From Camellia lanceoleosa (lineage: Eukaryota; Streptophyta; Magnoliopsida; Ericales; Theaceae), in the NCBI GenBank assembly GCA_025200525.1, contig CM045761.1, forward strand, positions 202,049,701 to 202,113,700: DNA of 64,000 bases, read 5' to 3'. The notes under the pieces are model-generated. The model was not told the origin of the DNA. It saw nothing but the letters and a program-made list of their open reading frames with translations, and searched no databases. Both the position numbers and the translations under genes were made by a program. This document shows positions 23,021 through 35,001 of the stretch, piece by piece. Within the stretch, counting starts at the first letter, position 1. Each line of letters begins with the position of its first letter.

Positions 23021-23289
23021 ACGCCTCTCAAAGGTTCTTCATTTGCCACCTTGGATGGCCTAAATTGGAGTGAGTTCATCTAAAAATTATAATTTGGTTA
23101 ATTAAGGGAGATTTATTAGATTTTTTTTTTTAAGTGTTTGTTTTTTATTTAGTTGATAAGATATTTTTGTATTTTAGTAAGTCTTATTATTTGAATATTT
23201 AATCTATCAAATTCTAATTCTCATATTGAAAGTATTTTATGGACATTTCTACCCTTACAAATATTTTTTGAACGGTTAGTCTTTTGGTG

Positions 23290-23460
23290 ATGTGAACATT
23301 TATATTTTACAATGTGAATATTCACATTGACGTGTGAATGTTCACATTAACATGTTAACATTCACATTGATGGTATAAACATTCACATTGATAGTGTGAA
23401 TATTTACATTGATGGTGTGAATATTCACATCACGGAACATTTATATTATAAATGTGAATA
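23290..23460. repeat. Short tandem-like repeats of (GTG)AATATTCACATTGAT
   Basis: A unit of about 20-26 bp with the words TGTGAATATTCACATTGATG recurs about six times with changes. GTGAATATTCAC is itself a palindrome, so the tract can form several small hairpins. It is not coding. Confidence 0.65.
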
Positions 23461-23804
23461 TCATTAGGAGTATTTTAATAACTATGTCACCCATAAGATT
23501 TATTGGAATATAAAATAAATGAAATATAAGTAAATGGAAAAGAATTTATGAAAAAGTGTCTCGTTAATTAATGATAAATTTCATAAATTTTAATGATTAA
23601 AATCATTTTTTTTTCTTGAATTGCAATTATTTAAAAAAATATTATTAATTTGTAATTTTTCTTTGATTTTATGAGTTTATTTATTTATTTATTTATTTTA
23701 CTTTTGGAGATTGTGTGGAATTGTTTAATTATAATTTTGCTTATAATTTATTAAATAAAAAAAAATTAATTTTCCAAAAATTAAGGGCATATGCTTTTAA
23801 ATTA

Positions 23805-24223
23805 GGGATAGGCTTCTCTCATGTTGGCCATTTCAACTTGAGAGAGTATTTGAGTTTGATAGGTTGATTTTGGAACCGACTTCAGTGATTCAAACCGTTC
23901 ACTTTTTAGGATTCATTAAGTAGAATATTCATGCAAAAAATCAAGATGGTCAAATATAGGTAGCTATATATGTTTGAATCAAATTTGTATTATAAAAAAT
24001 GGATGACTATTATTAAAATTATATTTGTCGTCCATTTTTTTAAAACAAATATGATTCAAATATATAGCTACTGATATCTAATCATTTTAATTTTTTGTAT
24101 GAATATTCTATTCAACGAGTCCTAAAAAATGAACAATTCAAATCAACAAAATCGATTCTAAAATAAACTTGCTAAGCCCGAACGCTCTCTCAAGTTAAAA
24201 TGAGAACTTGAGAGAAGCCACCC
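23805..24223. mobile_element. Fold-back MITE, 419 bp, Mutator-type duplication
   Basis: The two halves are inverted copies for about 200 bp on each side of a centre near 24014. Paired blocks include GGCTTCTCTCA at the ends, AACTTGAGAGAG, TTTTTAGGA(T/C)TC, GAATATTCAT(G/A)CAAAAAAT and GTAGCTATATAT. The flanks carry a perfect 9-bp duplication TTTAAATTA (23796-23804 and 24224-24232), the size made by Mutator-like transposases. There is no coding capacity. Confidence 0.9.
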
Positions 24224-24232
24224 TTTAAATTA

Positions 24233-24935
24233 TACCTTCACAGTAAAATACACTGCACAAACCTAGTACTATGCTTTTAAATTCTACCTCTTAATTCTCA
24301 TTTATGTCCTTACAAAAATGTGATAAAAGATATTTGATAAAAGATATTTAACTAAATTTATAATAAAAACAGCTTTATTAGCGAAAAGCAATGAGTGAAA
24401 TAAAAATTTTTAAAAAGTTCTTATTTCCATAGCATATTAACAAAATTTAGGATTAATTTAGAAAGCAACCTTTTAATATTTTTTAGTTAAAATATGTGGT
24501 AAAAAATATGAAAATGATTAATAATAATTTTTTAAATTTTTATAAAAAAAATACATAAAAAATAAAAATATTTTAAAATTTTAAAATTTAATAAATTTTA
24601 TTATAGTAAAACTAAGCCATGGTTTAGCTAATGTTTTGGTGCTAAATAATCACAAAAAGACAAAATTGACAATAAAAGCCAATAAATATTACTTTTTACA
24701 CATAATCATTACACTTTTTATCTTATAAAAGTCAAAAGGCTCCAAAACAAAAACTAAATAAGACTAAAAAAATCATATTAAAAAAAAATTCTAACACAAA
24801 AAAATTGACTAAAAAAATCAATGCCAAACGAATCCTAAATTAGCCTAGAAAGAAATCGCGACAGTCGTTATGGCGAAATTGTATATATATATATAACTTA
24901 GCTCTTAAGCTTTCACGTTACGATGTGGTACGCCC
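24233..24935. other. AT-rich spacer
   Basis: I see no gene or element in this stretch apart from A/T-rich tracts and a short (TA)n run near 24888. Confidence 0.5.
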
Positions 24936-25152
24936 TAACATTATGTTTGGAAATCTAGGAGAGGGGAAAAAAAAAAAGTGATTACTTAAATTATAAAAGA
25001 AAAGAAAAAAAAAATAATTGTGATTTCTCTCATTCTTATTTAGATAAGTAAGAAATAAAATAAAAACAAAGAAATGATTGTGATTTTTCTCCTTCTTGTT
25101 TGGTTAAATTTCATAAGAGAAAATAAAAAGAAACTATTTTATATTATATTAC

Positions 25153-25710
25153 TGAGAGGGAGATTTCATGAACCGATATTGGGCCGAGCAAGTCTGGACC
25201 GAGCAAAGCTGGGCCGAGCGCAGTGACCGAGCTAGATTCATACGGCTATTGGGCGCGCTCGATTAGGGCCTCGGTCCGGTCCAATCGAAGTAGTCTTAGA
25301 CCGTTAGTCAGTTAACCATATTCGCTCCGCCAAGCTAGAGTGGTGTAGTCTTTCACATATCAGTTCGACCGGGTAGTATCTAGGTCAAATCTAAGGAAGT
25401 CGGCTAAGCCGCAACGGGATCCTCCAGTTAAACCGGGCGAATATCACAGTCATGATGTGGTTTTGGTGTGATGGCAAGGAACCGTGCTATCCGTTCGCGC
25501 CAGAACCATTTGACGGTTTTGTTAGGTGGTGTTTAGCTGCACTTACGCTGACACTTGGGAAAATAGGAGAAGAGAGCAGATCCACACGTCCAAAGGTGAA
25601 TGGACGCAAAGGCATGCGCAGAAGATATATAAATGGTGCTACGTCCCCATACTCAACTCTGGAACATCTTATGATGATAGCTCACCTACTACTTCATCTC
25701 TTCTCTTTTT

Positions 25711-25771
<61 letters not shown>

Positions 25772-25895
25772 GGATTCAAAAGTTTTGCCGGCATTGCCGG
25801 GTAGCTCACCATTATTGTGTTCTCAGGTCAATTGAAGTGAAGCGCAACTTGGACACAATAAGTACGAACAGTGGCCGATATTTGCACCCCATACA
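25153..25895 (+). repeat. 5' LTR of Tat-A
   Basis: The LTR starts TGAGAGGGAG and ends CCCCATACA. A TATA-like AGATATATAAATGG lies near 25622 and a (CT)n microsatellite of about 50 bp at 25714-25768. The 3' copy lacks most of the CT run, which accounts for much of the 31-bp length difference. Confidence 0.9.
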
Positions 25896-25896
25896 A

Positions 25897-25914
25897 TTGG
25901 CGCCGTCTGTGGGA
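25897..25914 (+). other. Primer-binding site of Tat-A
   Basis: TTGGCGCCGTCTGTGGGA follows the 5' LTR directly. The same motif occurs beside the LTR at 1636. Plant Gypsy elements use this kind of site for a tRNA primer; the tRNA is not determined here. Confidence 0.75.
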
Positions 25915-25962
25915 ACACTTTGACAAACAACTTTGTCCTTTAAGCTCGTCCGATTATCCTTA

Positions 25963-27340
25963 ATGGCGAACAACAACGACATTCTGTTGTCCGCCATCGA
26001 CGGCATTACTCCAGAGTCCATTCGAAGAAGATATGGTCTTCCCGTGCATCCCTACCATGGCTAGTTTGGAGACCTCTCCTGCAGAGCACTCTAGAGATGC
26101 GCGAGACAAGAGCGCAAAGAGCATTGACCACTCGCGAAGCCTTGACGGGCACCAGCAGCGAAGAGAGTCACACGCTCAGCGCCTGGAGCATAAGCTGAGG
26201 AATCAATACGCCATCATTCAGAAGATGGCAGCAGAAATGGAGACATTAAAGCGACAAATCAAAAGAAAGAGTGTTGTTGGAGTAGGTAACCACAGTGAGT
26301 GCACCCAACCCCATCGCTCAAGCAGCCAGAACCAGTGGCACACGCCCTCTCTCTCCATCACCAGAAGTTATGGGGTTGGAGACTCTGACCCGCAAGTAGA
26401 GAAGTCTTGCGCGCAAGACAGCAATTATCGTCTCTCACGTCCGCCGACGACGTCAAGATATTCCTACTCCGCTCATTCAGAGGACTTGAGGGATGTCTTG
26501 GAAGAGCAAGCGCGCAGACAGGAGAAGTAAAGGGTGCCGACGCTGCAGTGGTTATCCTATGGAGGTCGCGCCAGTGAAGAAGTCGTAATGTCGCCACCCC
26601 ATCCAGTTGTACATGTCCCTTTGGACAAAGATTTGGCAAGGCTGAGTGCCACTCCCTTTCCCTTGAGATAAAGACCACACCGCTCTCTCTGAGCTTTCAC
26701 CAGCCTAAGTTTACGCTCTACGACGAAAAAAACGATCCACACATACACGTAAGCCACTTCTGGCAGGTTATGGCTGGATACAGGCGTAACGACGCTCTCA
26801 TGTGCCTTATTTTCCCGTCAAGTTTGGGCGAGTTGGGCTTGAAGTGGTTTGAGAGGTTACAGGAAGAAAGCATCGAAAGGTGACAGCAGTTGACAGAAAC
26901 ATTTGTGACCCGATTCAAAACCAACACCAAAACGCCAAAGGAAGTTGACTACCTTCTGAGTGTCAAGATGGAGCTGGGAGACTCCCTCAAAGCATACAAC
27001 GCCAAATATTGGGAAACTTTCAACGAGATCCTTGATTGCCTGACCAAACTAGCAATCACCCAATACAAGCGCGGTCTCCCGGTCAGACATAGACTGAGGG
27101 ACTCGCTTACAATGAATCAACTAGCTTCCATAGAGCTATTGATACAGCGCATCAACGAGCACATCCGAGTAGAGGATGATGCGACCGTGGCTACCGCGAA
27201 GACGAATCTGGTGGTAACGGGCAAAAGGGTGGCTAGAAATGTCCACACGGTCGGACCGGAGACAAACCGTCCAAGTGACCGCGTAAGAGAATCAGATTGT
27301 GGTCCGGATCGTAGAAACTAGAGTAAAGGTCGTCGCAACG
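25963..27340 (+). pseudogene. Gag of Tat-A, broken
   Basis: Gag seems to start at ATG 25963 (MANNNDILLSAIDG). After a frameshift it continues through a coiled-coil-like stretch at 26140-26270 (HKLRNQYAIIQKMAAEMETL). The conserved Gag core lies at 26700-27200 (FTLYDEKNDPHIHVSHF, LGLKWFERLQ, then FVTRFKTNTKTPKEVDYLL). At least three frame changes or stops interrupt it. Confidence 0.75.
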
Positions 27341-27889
27341 ACCGGGCTGATTACCCCTATGATATTGCGGCAGACGCGAATAGAAAGTTAAACACCTAAA
27401 CAGGCATCACCACGATTTTTAAAATCCCAATTTACCGCATACTTAGCAAAATCCGCGACGAGGTATATGTATGATTTCTGGCCAAGTTGGGCGATGCGCA
27501 AAAGAGCTTCAATCCACAGTATCGCTGCACCTTTCATAGTGAGCGAGGCACCGTACGAAGTACTGTTTGCCCTTGAAGCAACACTTGGAGGAGTTGGTTG
27601 TCGCTGGTTACTTAGGCCGTTACATCGACGGGGGCGTCAAGGCTGCGCACCATGCTCCGACTGAGCCAAGTGGTTTGGCCACCCTAGAAGCACCCCCCAA
27701 TGAGTGGTCAATGTGATCCATGGTATCGTCAAGCCAGCACGAGTTTGCGAGCTCCGAGGGATGATCAAAAAAGCAGAACATATGAGGGAAGTCTTATCAG
27801 TCCAACCCGCGATCAAAAGAGGCAAGACCGAGGAGAAAAATGTGTTCAGCTTCTGAAAAAAGGATCTTGAGCGCATTCAAACGCCGCAC

Positions 27890-28252
27890 AATGACGCTCT
27901 GGTGGTTACTTTTCACATCAGGGACTTTGATGTTAAGCGCATTTTGATTGACCAAGGTAGCTCGGTTGAGATCATGTACTACGACGCTTTCAAGCAGCTT
28001 AAACTTAGAGATACAGATTTGGCTCCAGCAACTTCGCCACTGGTTGGTTTCAACTCACAACTGGAGTGGCCCATAGGAAAGATAATCCTACTGGTCAAAG
28101 TAGGATCCGTGGTCAAGCAGGTGGAGTTCTGGGAGTTGAAGGTGTCCTCCACATACAATCTGATTCTAGGCAGGGGCAGGCTTCACGCCATGCAGGCGGT
28201 GGCGTCGACCTTCTACCAAGTTATGTGGTTTCCCTTTGTTAGGAGTGATTGA
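27890..28252 (+). pseudogene. Retropepsin-like protease of Tat-A
   Basis: The domain reads VKRILIDQGSSVEIMYYDAF, then a PIGKIILLVK strand and YNLILGRGRLHAM. The catalytic triad is DQG here, where Tat proteases usually have D(N/Q)GSS-like motifs. It is cut off by a stop at 28250 and not in frame with Gag. Confidence 0.75.
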
Positions 28253-28524
28253 AGAGATTTGGGGGTGATAAGGTCATGGCTAAGTAGTGTTTCGTAGCCG
28301 TGAATGGAAGCCGAGCAGCCAAAGGCTTCGTGCAAATGATCAAAGGCCTAGAAGATCAAAATGTCCTGGATAATGTAGGCACTAGGGCCAAATAAAAAAC
28401 CATTGAAGATTTGGTGGAGGTGCGGATCAACGAAGATAATCCAGACAAGTCCTTCATGTTGGGATCCAGCTTGACCGCGCAAAAACAACTGGAGATGGTA
28501 GAGTTCTTGGTGGTGAATATTTAA

Positions 28525-29225
28525 GTGTTTACATGGACGCCTTACGACATGTCTGGCGTCGATCCAAGCTTTATTTGCCACCAACTCAATGTCTTCCCAG
28601 ACGCTCGACCTGTCATTCAAAGAACGTGGAGATCAGCCCTTCATCACACCGAAATAGTGGCAAAGGAGGTCAAAAATTTGCTCGAAGCTAAGATAATCCA
28701 GGAAGTGCACTATACTCGGTGGATTTCTAACATGGTCGTGGCATACAAGAAGAATGAGAAATGGCGAGTATGCATTAACTACAAGACGGTCAACCGAGTT
28801 TGCCCTACAAATAGTTTTCCTTTGCCCAGAATCGACCAGCTGGTGGACCTTACAATCGGACACAACCGACTCAGTTTCTTGGATGCATATCACAGTTATC
28901 ACCAGATCGCCATACATGAGGCTGACCGGGAGATTACTTCTTTCACAACACCGAGGGGATTGTCCTGCTATAGAGTCATGCATTTTGGCTTGAAAAATGC
29001 CAGGGCGACCTTCCTGAGAATGGTGACCAAAATGTTAGTGTCACTACTTGGCCGCACAATGGAGGCTTACATCGATGACATGGTGGTCAAAAGCAAGCAT
29101 CAGGCTGACCACTTGACTGACCTGGCAGAAATGTTCGTTATTTTTAAACAACACAAGCTATGCCTGAATGCGTTAAAGTGTGCCTTCGGCGTGGAGTCAG
29201 GGAAATTCCTGGGTTTCCTAGTCAC
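28525..29225 (+). pseudogene. Reverse transcriptase of Tat-A, interrupted by a MITE
   Basis: The frame is open through the RT blocks [40 protein letters not shown] and the catalytic [10 protein letters not shown] near 29070, then KFLGFLVT. Directly after VT the hAT-type MITE at 29226 breaks the frame; RT-RNase H sequence resumes past it at 29666 (VTHRGIETD). Confidence 0.9.
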
Positions 29226-29665
29226 TAGAGAACATAAGCCGTAGAAGCTTTCTTTGGGCTCGAGCTCGACTCGTTAAGTTATCGAGCTCGTTTATTGAGC
29301 TCGAGCTCGGCTCGATAAGGGACTGGGCTCGAGCTCGGCTCGGCTCGTTAATTTTTATCGAACTCGAGCTCGGCTCGGTTCGGCTTGATAAATTTTTTTT
29401 AATATTATTTATATTATTTAATATATAAAAAATGCATTTATATTATTATTTATATATTTTTAATATATAAATAATATATTTATTATATAATTTAATTAAA
29501 GATAAACGAGCCGAGCCTACCGAGCCGAACACATGCGAGCTCGAGCTCGGCTCGTTAACAAAACGAGCCCAATAATCAAGCTCGAGCTCGGCTCGTTTAC
29601 TAAACGAGTCGAGCCCTTATCGAGCCGAGCCTGTTCATGAACAGCTCGGTTCATTTGCAGCCCTA
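29226..29665. mobile_element. hAT-type MITE, 440 bp, inside Tat-A
   Basis: The element is flanked by a perfect 8-bp duplication CTAGTCAC (29218-29225 and 29666-29673), typical of hAT transposons. Its ends are TAGAG...CCCTA. Both arms are filled with GAGCTCGAGCTCGGCTCG-type self-complementary words around an AT-rich core (about 29390-29500). It has no coding capacity. Confidence 0.9.
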
Positions 29666-29673
29666 CTAGTCAC

Positions 29674-30320
29674 CCACCGAGGCATCGAGACGGACCTCTC
29701 ACAAATTAGAGCCATACAGAAATTGAAGCAACCTAACTCAGCAAAGGACGTACAACATCTTGTCAGTATGGCAACCGCGCTTAACCGATTCATAAGCTGA
29801 TCATCAAATCGTTACCGCCCTTTCTTCCGAGCCTTGAAGTCCAAGTTTTCATGGGACGAAGAATGCAACAGAGCCTTTGCCAAGCTAAAGACATATTTGT
29901 CTTCCAGCCCACTCTTGGTCACACTAAAACATGGCGAAGAACTCTACCTTTACGTGGCTGTTTCTCAACATGCAGTTAGTGTGGTGCACGTCCGGACAGA
30001 AGGCACCCAACATCTACCGATCTTCTATGTAAGCAAAACCTTGTTCTCGGCAGAGTCTAGATACTTACCACTGGAAAAGCTTGCTTTGGCGCTAATGATA
30101 GCCTCGAGCAAATTGGCAGACTATTTCCATGCTCACACGGTCGTGGTGCTGACCAAGTTCCCTTTGAAAGCCTTATTTGAGCGGGCAGACTTCTTCGGCC
30201 GAATTCTGAAACGGGCAGTCGAGTTAGGGCAATTCAACGTCAAGTTTCAACCCTGAACCGCCATCAAAGCCCAAGCATTGGCCGATTTCGTAGTAGAATT
30301 CTCGCTTGTAATTCACCTAA
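29674..30320 (+). pseudogene. RT thumb and RNase H of Tat-A
   Basis: This continues the polymerase after the MITE: IRAIQKLKQPNSAKDVQ, then FSWDEECNRAFAKLKTYLSS and the RNase H block LPIFYVSKTLFSAESRYLPLE with a following KFPLKALFERADFFGRILKR. Stops near 29800 and at 30255 break the frame. Confidence 0.8.
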
Positions 30321-30639
30321 TATGCCCGATAGATCTTACCAGTTCGATCGGGCTAAAGGAGGCAGGCACGGTTGAAATTGTATGTCCTCCCATCTAGCTA
30401 AACATTGAAGGCGACGCGGAAGTTGCACGCCCGTTTGCAGACCCGTCACTTGAAGACCCACGCCAGCCTAGCAATACGCCGTTGGATTTGGGAATAACCG
30501 GGCAACCTATTGAATCCAACCCCGTATTGCTGAGGGGGAACAAAGGCATGCTTATTGCAGAAGTAGCCGAGCAATTCAAACCACTTGAATCTTAAAACGT
30601 CACAAGACCCCGCAGAATGTTAGAAGCTCTTCATCGATG

Positions 30640-31040
30640 AAATGTGGAAGCTATTCGTAGATGGCGCCTCAAACAGACATGAAGCCAGGCTGGGAATAGT
30701 CTTGATCTCTCTGGACGGACTAACTATTGAACATTCATCACGCTTGGGTTTCTAGCATCAAACAACGAGGCAGAGTATGAAGCACTGCTAGCCGAACTGA
30801 AAAGCACGCTCCAATTGCATGCATCCGAGCTGATGGTTTACAGCACCTCCCAACTTGTTGTAAACCAAGTGTTCGAAGAGTATGAAGCCAAAGATAACAA
30901 AATGGCCAAATACCAAGCCTTAGTAAAAGAACACATCAAGAAATTCCAAGCAATAAGAGTCCTATAAATTGGCTGTGAAGATAACGATCGAGCAAATAAG
31001 TTGGCCGGCCTAGCTTCCATGGTCAACAAATCAACTCCCA
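30640..31040 (+). pseudogene. Second, archaeal-type-like RNase H domain of Tat-A
   Basis: After a linker the sequence reads [21 protein letters not shown] and then [13 protein letters not shown] and [21 protein letters not shown] in neighbouring frames. An extra RNase H between RNase H and integrase is a known mark of Tat-lineage elements. Frameshifts separate the blocks. Confidence 0.75.
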
Positions 31041-31229
31041 TCCCTCTCCTGATTGAGTTCCTCCCAAGACCCAGCATTGAAGACTCGGAGCAGACGGAGA
31101 TATTCTGCACCGAGCATGGTCCTTTTTGGATGGGCCCCATCATCCTTTTCCTTAAAGAATGGATCTTGCCGACTGACAAAAAGGAAGCACACAAAGTCCG
31201 GGTGAAGTCTGAGCGGCTTTGGCTCTCTC

Positions 31230-32343
31230 CATCTAGCGCTTTGTATAAGAAATCATTTTACCGATTCATACCTCAAGTGTGTTCATCTAAACAGCGTCGA
31301 TGCTTTCATTTACGGGATCCACAAAGGCATGTACAAAAGTCACATCGGGGGAAGATCTTTAGTTTACCGCACTACTTCGCAAGGATATTGGTGGCCGTGC
31401 ATACAGGAGAATACGCAGAAAATGCGAGAAGTGCCAGAAGTTCACCCACCAAATTCACCAACTGGCTAGAGAACTCTTCTCCCTCACGAGTCCTTGGTTT
31501 TTCGTAATGTGGGGGCTTGACATAGTGGGACCACTCCCTACCGTGCCAAGCAATCACAAGTTCTTTATAGCGGTGACGAACTACTTTACCAAGTGGGTTG
31601 AAGCCAAGCCCTTGGCGACAATTAAGGAAAATGATGTGAATAAATTTGCTTGACAGAATGTAGTAACAATGTTCGACGTCCCCAAGGCCTTGATCTCTGA
31701 CAATGACACTCAATTTGATGGACGGTTGTTCAGAGGATTTTGTGAGGAGCTAAAGATAGAATTCTATAATTCCACCCCAACTTAATGGCCAAGCCGAAGC
31801 ATCAAATAAAACCATTTTGGATGGGCTAAAGAAGAGATTGGAGAAAGCCAAAGGAAAGTGGGCCAAGGAACTGCTAAATGTTCTCTGGGCTTATCGAACA
31901 ACACCCAGACGCTCGACCGGGGAGACACCATTCGCTTTGGCATATGGTATGGAGGCAGCCATCCCGTTGGAGATCGAAATGCCTACCGTCCGCAGCGAAA
32001 ATTTCAAGCCCAACTTGAACGCCGAAGCCATTGCCTTAGAATTGGACCTCGCAGAAAAATGCTGAGAAAAGGCCCTAACCCATATCGCAGCATATCAACA
32101 AGAACTATTTCGGAAGTATAACAAGACGGTTCATCCCAGACCATTCAAAGTTGGGGACTAGGTCTTGAGGAAGGTGATGGACAACACCCTGGTACCGGGC
32201 GAAGGAAAGCTGGAGGCAAACTGGGAAGGTCCTTACAAGATCACCGGTCTGGCGGGCAAAAGGGCATACCATTTGGAAGACTTGGATGGCAAAACTGTAC
32301 CACGACCATGGAACATAGCCAATTTGAAATTGTTTTATTTTTA
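31230..32343 (+). pseudogene. Integrase of Tat-A, broken
   Basis: Visible blocks are a zinc-binding-like CEKCQKF near 31425, core-domain GLDIVGPLP and FTKWVEAKPLATIKE near 31600, LISDNDTQFDG near 31690, and [21 protein letters not shown] with [12 protein letters not shown] at 31880-31980. The C-terminal [12 protein letters not shown] block is near 32220 and a stop follows at 32340. Several frame changes and stops are present. Confidence 0.85.
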
Positions 32344-32479
32344 GTTTCCATTTTTCAATGTAATTTTTTGAAAGAGGGCAAACATTCCCCTCGAATTGTC
32401 ACCTTGTAATTTCAATTTGAACATCATAGCGAAGAGTTACTGTACGCAGTCAATTTGTTTAATTATGGGGTCGTGCAAT

Positions 32480-33110
32480 GAATAAAGGGCAGCTGCCCTA
32501 GCCGAGATGATTTAGCTTGGCAACAGAGTTCATGAAGTTCTCAACTATGTTCTTTTAATCGAGGTGATATTTCCCAGCCAATTGAGTTGGTGATCTATTC
32601 AACTCTAGAATTGAAGCCGAGATAATTTAGCTTGGTAACAGAGTTGATGAAGTTCTCAACTCTGCTCTTTTAACCGAAGAGATTTAGCTCGGCCAACAGA
32701 GTTGATAAAGTTCTCAACTTTGCTCTTTTAACCGAGGAGATTTAGATCGGCCAACAGAGTTGATGAAGTTCTCAACTCTGCTCTTTAAGCGAGGTGATAT
32801 TGCCCGGCCAAATGAGTTGGTGATCTTTTCAACTCTAGAATTAAAGCCGAGATAATATAGCTCGGCAATAGAGTTTCAACTCTGCTCATTTAACCGGGGT
32901 GATCTCGCCCAATCAAATGAGTTGGTGATCTGTTCAACTCTAAAATTAAAGCCAAGATGATGTAGCTCAGCAACAAAGTTGATAAAGTGCTTAACTCCGC
33001 TCTCTTAACCGGGGTGATCTCATCTGATCAAATGAGTTGGTGATTTGTTCAACTCTAGAATTGAAGCCAGGCTTATTTAGCTCGACAACAAAGTTGTCCG
33101 GCATGCATTA
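32480..33110. repeat. Array of alternating hairpin-forming units in Tat-A
   Basis: Units of about 55-60 bp alternate. Type A has AACAGAGTTGATGAAGTTCTCAACTCTGCTC; type B has AATGAGTTGGTGATCTGTTCAACTCTAGAATT. Each holds an inverted repeat (GAGTTG...CAACTC around an 8-10-base loop). About ten units follow one another between integrase and the antisense ORFs. Confidence 0.85.
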
Positions 33111-33349
33111 CACGGTTTCAAGAAAGACAACATACATTGCAAAGATATACGAGATAAGTCGCTAAAAAACTTTCATTAATTGAAAATTTAAGTATATAAG
33201 ATGGGGCTTATAGCCCGATTACAAAAATTCAAATAAAAAAATCGAAGCGCTAACGGCTACGCTAATGGAGAGAGGTCGGCAAAGTCGTCCCCAGCCCCCT
33301 CCGTTATGGCTTCTAAGTCGACCATCGCAACATTTTCTTTGTCGCCAGG

Positions 33350-35001
33350 CTATTTCTGAACGGCCTCATCCTCGGCCTCTTCTTCCGCCTCCTCTTGCAA
33401 AAAGTTGAAGACTTCATTGGCATAGGGTATCAGATAGGCTAACAGGAAGGCGAGAGGAAGAGGGATGAACACCTCAGTCTCAGATCCTTGGCCCAGTTTT
33501 TCACAAGCAACCTTCCAACCGGACTTGAAATAAATGTCCTTGGTAGCTTTAACTTGTTTGATATAGTTGTCTTCAGCCTCCTTGAAATCGAGATTGTTGG
33601 CCTCATCCACGATGCTTTGCCTTGTTTGCTTTTCAGTGTCTAGTTGGGCCTTCAGAGCGTCCCTCTCTTGCTCGGCCCTACCGAGCTGGCCAAGGAGTAT
33701 GGCATTATCAGCGTTGGCAATTTCAAGAGAGGCCTTAGCCCGGCCAAGCTCCGCCGAGATGTTTTTACCGGTGTTGTTTAGCTCGGTAACCTTGTGGCGC
33801 AGATTGACAATGCGGTCCATGGCCATGTGTTGTTTTTGGATGGCTTGCAAGAAGTAAAAAGGGTGTTAGCTGAAATAAGAAGATTAACTGAGCAAGGACT
33901 TGGTAAGATTTCGAAATGTACCCTCATCATAGATTTGATAGCTGATTTCATGAGCCGGGTGTCAAGAACATGATCGCCCCCGGACAAATCACTCAGCAGC
34001 AGCAAAGCCTTTGACAAGTCGAAGGCCAAGAGGTACTCCTTGTCCCCCTTAACAGACGCAGTTGTCGAGATCTCCTTACCTCGGTGTTTGAACTTCAGCT
34101 TCTACGATGGAGTCGCATCGGCTTCCTGTACCGTTTACTCGGTGCTTGACTCGGCCACAAGCTCAGTAGATAGGTCGGTTGACTGAGCACGCTTGCTAGC
34201 TTAGTGAGACTCAGCAGAGGGCACAACCATGGAAGCAAGGGCAATCACGGTCCCCGAACTTTGACCAATGGATAGAGTTGGAGGGACGCTTGGCAGCTCG
34301 GTTGATGTAGCGGTGATTAAGTTCTTGATTTGATTTTTCTGTGCTATCTCTTCTTTCTCGGTCAACCGTATTAAGGGGACGTCTGGTAAGGTTAGGTCAG
34401 GTGGAGGGAAAGGAGCCAAGAGAAAATCTGTCACCTTGCTCCTCCGGGGAGCTGTGTAGCGATAAGTGTAGATGTAGTCGAGGAGATCGTGGCAATCCCA
34501 GTGCCGGTATCTCAAGACGACCCTGATTGCCTCTTCGTTGGGATATTGGTAGTTAGCTTGCAATTCTTTGATAGCTGCAAAAGGGAAGCAATTAGCTCGG
34601 CGCAAACAATATTAACAAAATAGATCAATTGGGAAGATGGGCTTACAAGAAAAACCAAAGTTCTCGTTGATGTACCAACCGGGTACGTCAGCTGTATCAT
34701 AGTTATCGGACACCCATAAAAAATCATCATCATTCATGCCCTTGTCCGGCGTGTCAGTCTCTAATCGTTCCCTGCCCGGTCTTATTTTCAAGCAGTTGAA
34801 GCCATCTTTTGTTCGACCAAGCGTGTATTGACGCAAGATCTTGGCTAGGCCCAGATTAAAATTGAGCCGGTGGTTCAACTCGACCACGCCATCTATGATT
34901 CTGAAAGTGTTGGTGGATACTTGAGTGGGAGCTAGCCCGGTACGTCTCAAGAATTCACACATGACGAGCTGCACCAGGAAGCGCAACCTTCCCTCGACCA
35001 T
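33350..35001 (-). CDS. Antisense spliced ORF in Tat-A, function unknown (coiled-coil C-terminus)
   Basis: The gene runs opposite to gag-pol, starting at ATG 35001. The first exon reads LRFLVQLVMCEFLRRTGLAP, LNHRLNFNLGLAKIL and NYDTADVPGWYINENFGFS, in the style of the plant-mobile/putative transposon ORFs found in plant retroelements. A 72-nt intron (34646-34575, TT|GTAAGC...TTTTGCAG|CT) joins in frame to SIKELQANYQYPNEEAIRVVL. Further blocks follow at 34029-33900 and, after another likely intron, at 33850-33350, with an approximately 100-residue heptad-rich coiled coil (LNNTGKNISAELGRAK...) and an acidic tail. The frame between the second and third blocks is not closed, so the full gene model is incomplete. 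Confidence 0.55.

Noticed and set aside
25452..25835. 127-codon frame with a Ser-Leu repeat
   Set aside because: It lies wholly in the Tat-A LTR and the SL repeat is the CT microsatellite.
28348..28983. Minus-strand frames of 90 and 116 codons
   Set aside because: They lie opposite the clear RT blocks of Tat-A and contain no domain of their own.
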